From contig NZ_CABVQC010000025.1 of the NCBI RefSeq assembly GCF_902499175.1, positions 1-64,000 of the forward strand: a stretch of DNA of 64,000 nucleotides, in the 5' to 3' direction. Each line of letters begins with the position of its first letter. Within the stretch, counting starts at the first letter, position 1. Under the pieces are notes generated by a model. It saw nothing but the letters and a program-made list of their open reading frames with translations. It did no database searches and had not been told where the DNA came from. The position numbers and the translations under genes were made by a program. Below are positions 61,453-64,000 of this stretch, in pieces. The DNA is from Burkholderia aenigmatica (lineage in GTDB: Bacteria; Pseudomonadota; Gammaproteobacteria; Burkholderiales; Burkholderiaceae).

Positions 61453-63621
61453 CTACTGCTGGCTGGCGAGCTGCAACTCTTCAGCCTGTTCCGCGCGGCG
61501 CTTTTGCGCCGCGAACTCTTTGGTCAGCGGGTACGTGCCGTACCACCGCAATTCGTCCTGATCGGGCACACCTCCTGTTTCAATGTGTTGATGTAAGGCT
61601 CGCCACCGGGCGAACCGCTGATCAGCCGTTTCCGGCATTTCGAATATCTCGGCCGTGGGCGTGACCGGTGTCGGTTCGCTGGCGTGGATTGGCGCGGCGG
61701 TGACTTCGATCACCGGCTCGGCGTCGACAAAGCGGCGGTTCAGCGCGTCACGCGTGATATCGCCGAAGCCAGGGATCGTGATGACCTCGGGAGTGTCGAG
61801 CGTGAGCGCCGGCTGTCCGACGCGCTCGGCCTCGACTTCGTCGAGCTTCACCTGCAGGCGCTGCGCCCGTGCATCCGCACGCTTCTCGCGGGCCTGCTCG
61901 ACATACGACATCGGCATGTAATGCGCCGCGTTCGAGCCGGCTTCGGCCCTGCAGATAAAGCGGCCGGTCGCACCTTCGTAGACCCACACGAACTGCGCGT
62001 CGTGGATGTCGTAGGCAACGTGGACCGTCTCGCCGTGGAACTCTTCGAGCAGCCCGCTGAAGTAGTGGTTGTTCAGCAGGCGCACTTCGCCGCGCTGGAC
62101 GGTGCGCTCTATGCGCGGGCGGAACACACGTTCCGCTTCGTCGGCTGCGAGCGTGACCGGTTGCCAGCCTTTCGCCTGAAACGCGGCGAACGCTTCGTCC
62201 GGCGACATGTGGCGACGGCGACCGTTAGCCGGGTCGTTGGTCATCGGCAGCGAACGATGCGGGCGCGCGTTGTAGGCCGTGATCTGGTCGTTACAGAACT
62301 GCATGAACGCATCCCAACCCATCAGCGGAATTGCGCCACCGTTCTTGATCGCGCCGCGTGTGACCTTGAAGTGCGCCAGCTTCGCTTCGCGGTCCATCGG
62401 CGCGCCCATGTAGCTGGCGAGCGTCTTCGCGCCAGTGACCCACAGCGTTTGGTGCAGACGTTCGATCACGCCGCGCGCCTGGGAGTTGTATGGCAGCGAG
62501 TGCGACACCTCGAAGCCGAGCTGGCCCGTGATGCCGGTGCCTTCGGCCTGCAGCATCGCATTGGCGTAGCCCGATCCGCGGTCGACGTAGAAAATGGCGA
62601 GGACGCCGTTACGTGTCGACGCGTGGCGCAGCGCGTCCAGCACCGCGATCGCCGACTCGGCCAGGCCGATCGAGAAACCGACAGCGCGACGCGTGGCGAT
62701 GTCGACAATCGTCGTGATCTCGGGGCGGAACGGCCGTCCATGCAGCGGGTGCTGTACTTCGGCGTCGAATGTATGGCCGTCCGCGCTCCAGACGTCGTTC
62801 GGCAGCAGCTGGTCGAACGTGCGACGGATGAACGGCCGAATCGTCTTCAGTTCACGCGCTCCCATCCGGCCGGCCTCGACGGCAACGCGGCCCATCTTGC
62901 CGAGGAAGCGACGGACCTGATGGATCGTTGGGAATTCCCAATCTCGATCGCGCATGCGGTACGCAGCTTCGAATTCGCGATACGCCAATTCGACGGACGG
63001 CTTCTGCGGCTGCTGATAGAAACCGAGGAACACCTTCGCCCATGCCGGTACCGTGAAATCAGCGTGCGGCACTTTGGGTGCGAGCGCCCCGACTTTGGCC
63101 AACCCGAGATAACGCTTCAGTGTGCGAATGCTCGGAAAGCCATCACCTTTGCGGCCCCGTTCGTCTCGAGCGGCGCGCAACATCATGATGAGGTGGTCGT
63201 CCAGCATGCCGGCCTTAGCCTGCGTTAACAGTGTCGTCATCGCAGCCTCGCGAGACACGTGGCACTGCGCCATCAGGCGTTCGATCGTCGTTAGGATGCC
63301 CCGTCGAGCGTCAGCACGCAGGCGTTGACTATCCGTCTCAACGAGATCGAGCTGCGCCTTTGTTCGCGCAGGGGGCTTCGTGTTGGGCGAATCGGTCGCA
63401 ATGAGTGCTGTCGTAACGCGACGACGAATCTCGATTTGCGCGATAGTCGGCAAACTTGCGAAGGCGAATTCCCGTCCACCACCTCTTCCGGCACGCTTCC
63501 GAAACTGCCACTGATCTGCTTTTGCGCGCTGATTGATGCCTTGCATCGTGGCCGGCATCGACGGGAGTGTCATTGATGCCAGTTCCGCAGCAGCGTAGTA
63601 GGTCTTGACGCTCGAAGTCAT
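61453..63621 (-). CDS. MuA-like DDE transposase
   Basis: 722 aa. An N-terminal DNA-binding domain (KTYYAAAELASMTLPSMPATMQGINQRAKADQWQFRKR) precedes helical end-binding domains, the rve catalytic core (about 270-430) and a C-terminal beta/MuB-interaction part. The acidic triad is intact as D281 (WSADGHTFD), D347 (YVDRGS) and E387 (GVIERLHQ), very near MuA D269/D336/E392. The ATG at 63621 is chosen by its 4-bp overlap with the upstream gene and by similarity to the Mu-type start. Confidence 0.94.
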   Translation of the reverse strand: MTSSVKTYYAAAELASMTLPSMPATMQGINQRAKADQWQFRKRAGRGGGREFAFASLPTIAQIEIRRRVTTALIATDSPNTKPPARTKAQLDLVETDSQRLRADARRGILTTIERLMAQCHVSREAAMTTLLTQAKAGMLDDHLIMMLRAARDERGRKGDGFPSIRTLKRYLGLAKVGALAPKVPHADFTVPAWAKVFLGFYQQPQKPSVELAYREFEAAYRMRDRDWEFPTIHQVRRFLGKMGRVAVEAGRMGARELKTIRPFIRRTFDQLLPNDVWSADGHTFDAEVQHPLHGRPFRPEITTIVDIATRRAVGFSIGLAESAIAVLDALRHASTRNGVLAIFYVDRGSGYANAMLQAEGTGITGQLGFEVSHSLPYNSQARGVIERLHQTLWVTGAKTLASYMGAPMDREAKLAHFKVTRGAIKNGGAIPLMGWDAFMQFCNDQITAYNARPHRSLPMTNDPANGRRRHMSPDEAFAAFQAKGWQPVTLAADEAERVFRPRIERTVQRGEVRLLNNHYFSGLLEEFHGETVHVAYDIHDAQFVWVYEGATGRFICRAEAGSNAAHYMPMSYVEQAREKRADARAQRLQVKLDEVEAERVGQPALTLDTPEVITIPGFGDITRDALNRRFVDAEPVIEVTAAPIHASEPTPVTPTAEIFEMPETADQRFARWRALHQHIETGGVPDQDELRWYGTYPLTKEFAAQKRRAEQAEELQLASQQ

Positions 63622-64000
63622 GCGTTCGCCTCGTCGTCGAACTGAAGCTCCGGGGTGCGATCCTTCGCGACGTTTTCGCGATGAAACGCGGCCTGCGTCA
63701 TCGCATGGGTCAGAGACGCGATCGCCTCGGACTGCTCGTTGCCAGTGCCGTAATAGCGGCACAGGACTGCAGCGGCATCGGCAAACGCGGATTGAAGGCT
63801 GGAGATGTCGGCTACGGCCGGCCGGCGACCGGTAGGGATGTCGATTACGACGCGTCGACCATTGGCCACACACAGGTATTCACTGACATAACGTGCGCCG
63901 CAGAACTCCTCGAACTGCAAGACGCGGTTGAGAGGCATCGATAGCTCTGACAGCCAGCGGTAATAGGTCTTGAGTTCAACGCCCATCAGATCGGACAGGA
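63618..64000 (-). CDS. HTH early regulator, 5' end cut by the window
   Basis: At least 126 residues. The frame stays open to the window edge with LSDLMGVELKTYYRWLSELSMP, the recognition part of a Cro/CI-like HTH; an internal Met (63986) is unlikely to be the start because it would remove half of the HTH. The C-terminal part is helical. It sits directly upstream of the transposase gene, where Mu has Ner, and it overlaps that gene by 4 bp. Confidence 0.72.
   Translation of the reverse strand, partial: LSDLMGVELKTYYRWLSELSMPLNRVLQFEEFCGARYVSEYLCVANGRRVVIDIPTGRRPAVADISSLQSAFADAAAVLCRYYGTGNEQSEAIASLTHAMTQAAFHRENVAKDRTPELQFDDEANA

Larger units (their letters stand above)
27494..64000 (-). mobile_element. 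Mu-like prophage (partial, left end outside window)
   Basis: At least 36.5 kb of contiguous phage genes, nearly all on the minus strand. They follow Mu order from transposase and MuB (63.6-60.7 kb) through the early block, Mor, lysis, terminase, portal, head, contractile tail and baseplate to fibre genes and a DNA methylase at the right end. No recognised gene is frameshifted or truncated inside the window, apart from the deliberate tail-chaperone slippery site. The repressor and left end should lie within a few kb beyond 64000. Confidence 0.95.

Noticed and set aside
61684-63228. A 514-codon open frame on the + strand
   Set aside because: It is antisense to the MuA-like transposase gene, which has an intact DDE triad; the frame is open only because of high G+C.

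Overview
The window looks like the replication-origin region of a secondary chromosome of a Burkholderia cepacia complex-type betaproteobacterium, with a Mu-like prophage filling its right half. The reasons are high G+C with Burkholderia codon use, a parA-parB-repA-iteron-kfrA backbone, and the kbl-tdh pair next to that origin, an arrangement I recall from Burkholderia chromosome 2. Species and replicon are inferred from gene content; no search was run.

Region 1 (1-8.05 kb) is the partition and replication module. It holds a 17-bp tandem repeat, four copies of a 16-bp parS-like palindrome around a parAB operon, a convergent Rep_3-type initiator gene (repA), about 18 directly repeated 17-bp iterons at 4.0-5.3 kb, a kfrA-like coiled-coil gene with a C-terminal zinc ribbon, and a tyrosine-recombinase-fold protein that has lost nearly all catalytic residues. 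At least eight further iterons, all in the opposite orientation, lie in intergenic gaps out to 23 kb.

Region 2 (8.15-25.8 kb) is ordinary chromosomal metabolism and regulation: a small gene under a near-perfect LexA box, an XRE-cupin regulator beside kbl-tdh (threonine catabolism), a GNAT/membrane protein pair, a TetR regulator with a DUF1348 protein, a D-malate/tartrate dehydrogenase with its LysR, argC with its LysR, an adc-bdhA-patatin operon (acetoacetate/3-hydroxybutyrate metabolism), a PAP2 phosphatase, and a siderophore-interacting flavoprotein with a PadR regulator resembling the E. coli YqjH/YqjI pair.

Region 3 (25.8-27.49 kb) looks foreign. It has an unrecognised, less G+C-rich 400-aa gene preceded by a G9 tract, and then the 3' part of a tRNA-His gene followed by a terminator. 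This resembles one end of an element that integrated at tRNA-His.

Region 4 (27.494 kb to beyond 64 kb) is a Mu-like prophage lying on the minus strand; its repressor end is outside the window. Reading in phage order from the right: a HTH regulator (cut by the window edge), MuA-like DDE transposase, MuB-like ATPase, a block of small early genes including DUF3164, GemA and Mor, a terminator, the lysis cassette (lambda-R-type transglycosylase, holin candidate, Rz with embedded Rz1), TraR/DksA, terminase, portal, gpF with a C-terminal extension, gpG, protease, capsid, gp36-gp38, sheath, tube, frameshifted tail chaperones, tape measure, gp43-gp48 baseplate, a tail fibre with an esterase-like domain, collar protein, fibre assembly protein and a Dam-type methylase. 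Every recognised structural and replication gene is open, so the prophage may be functional.
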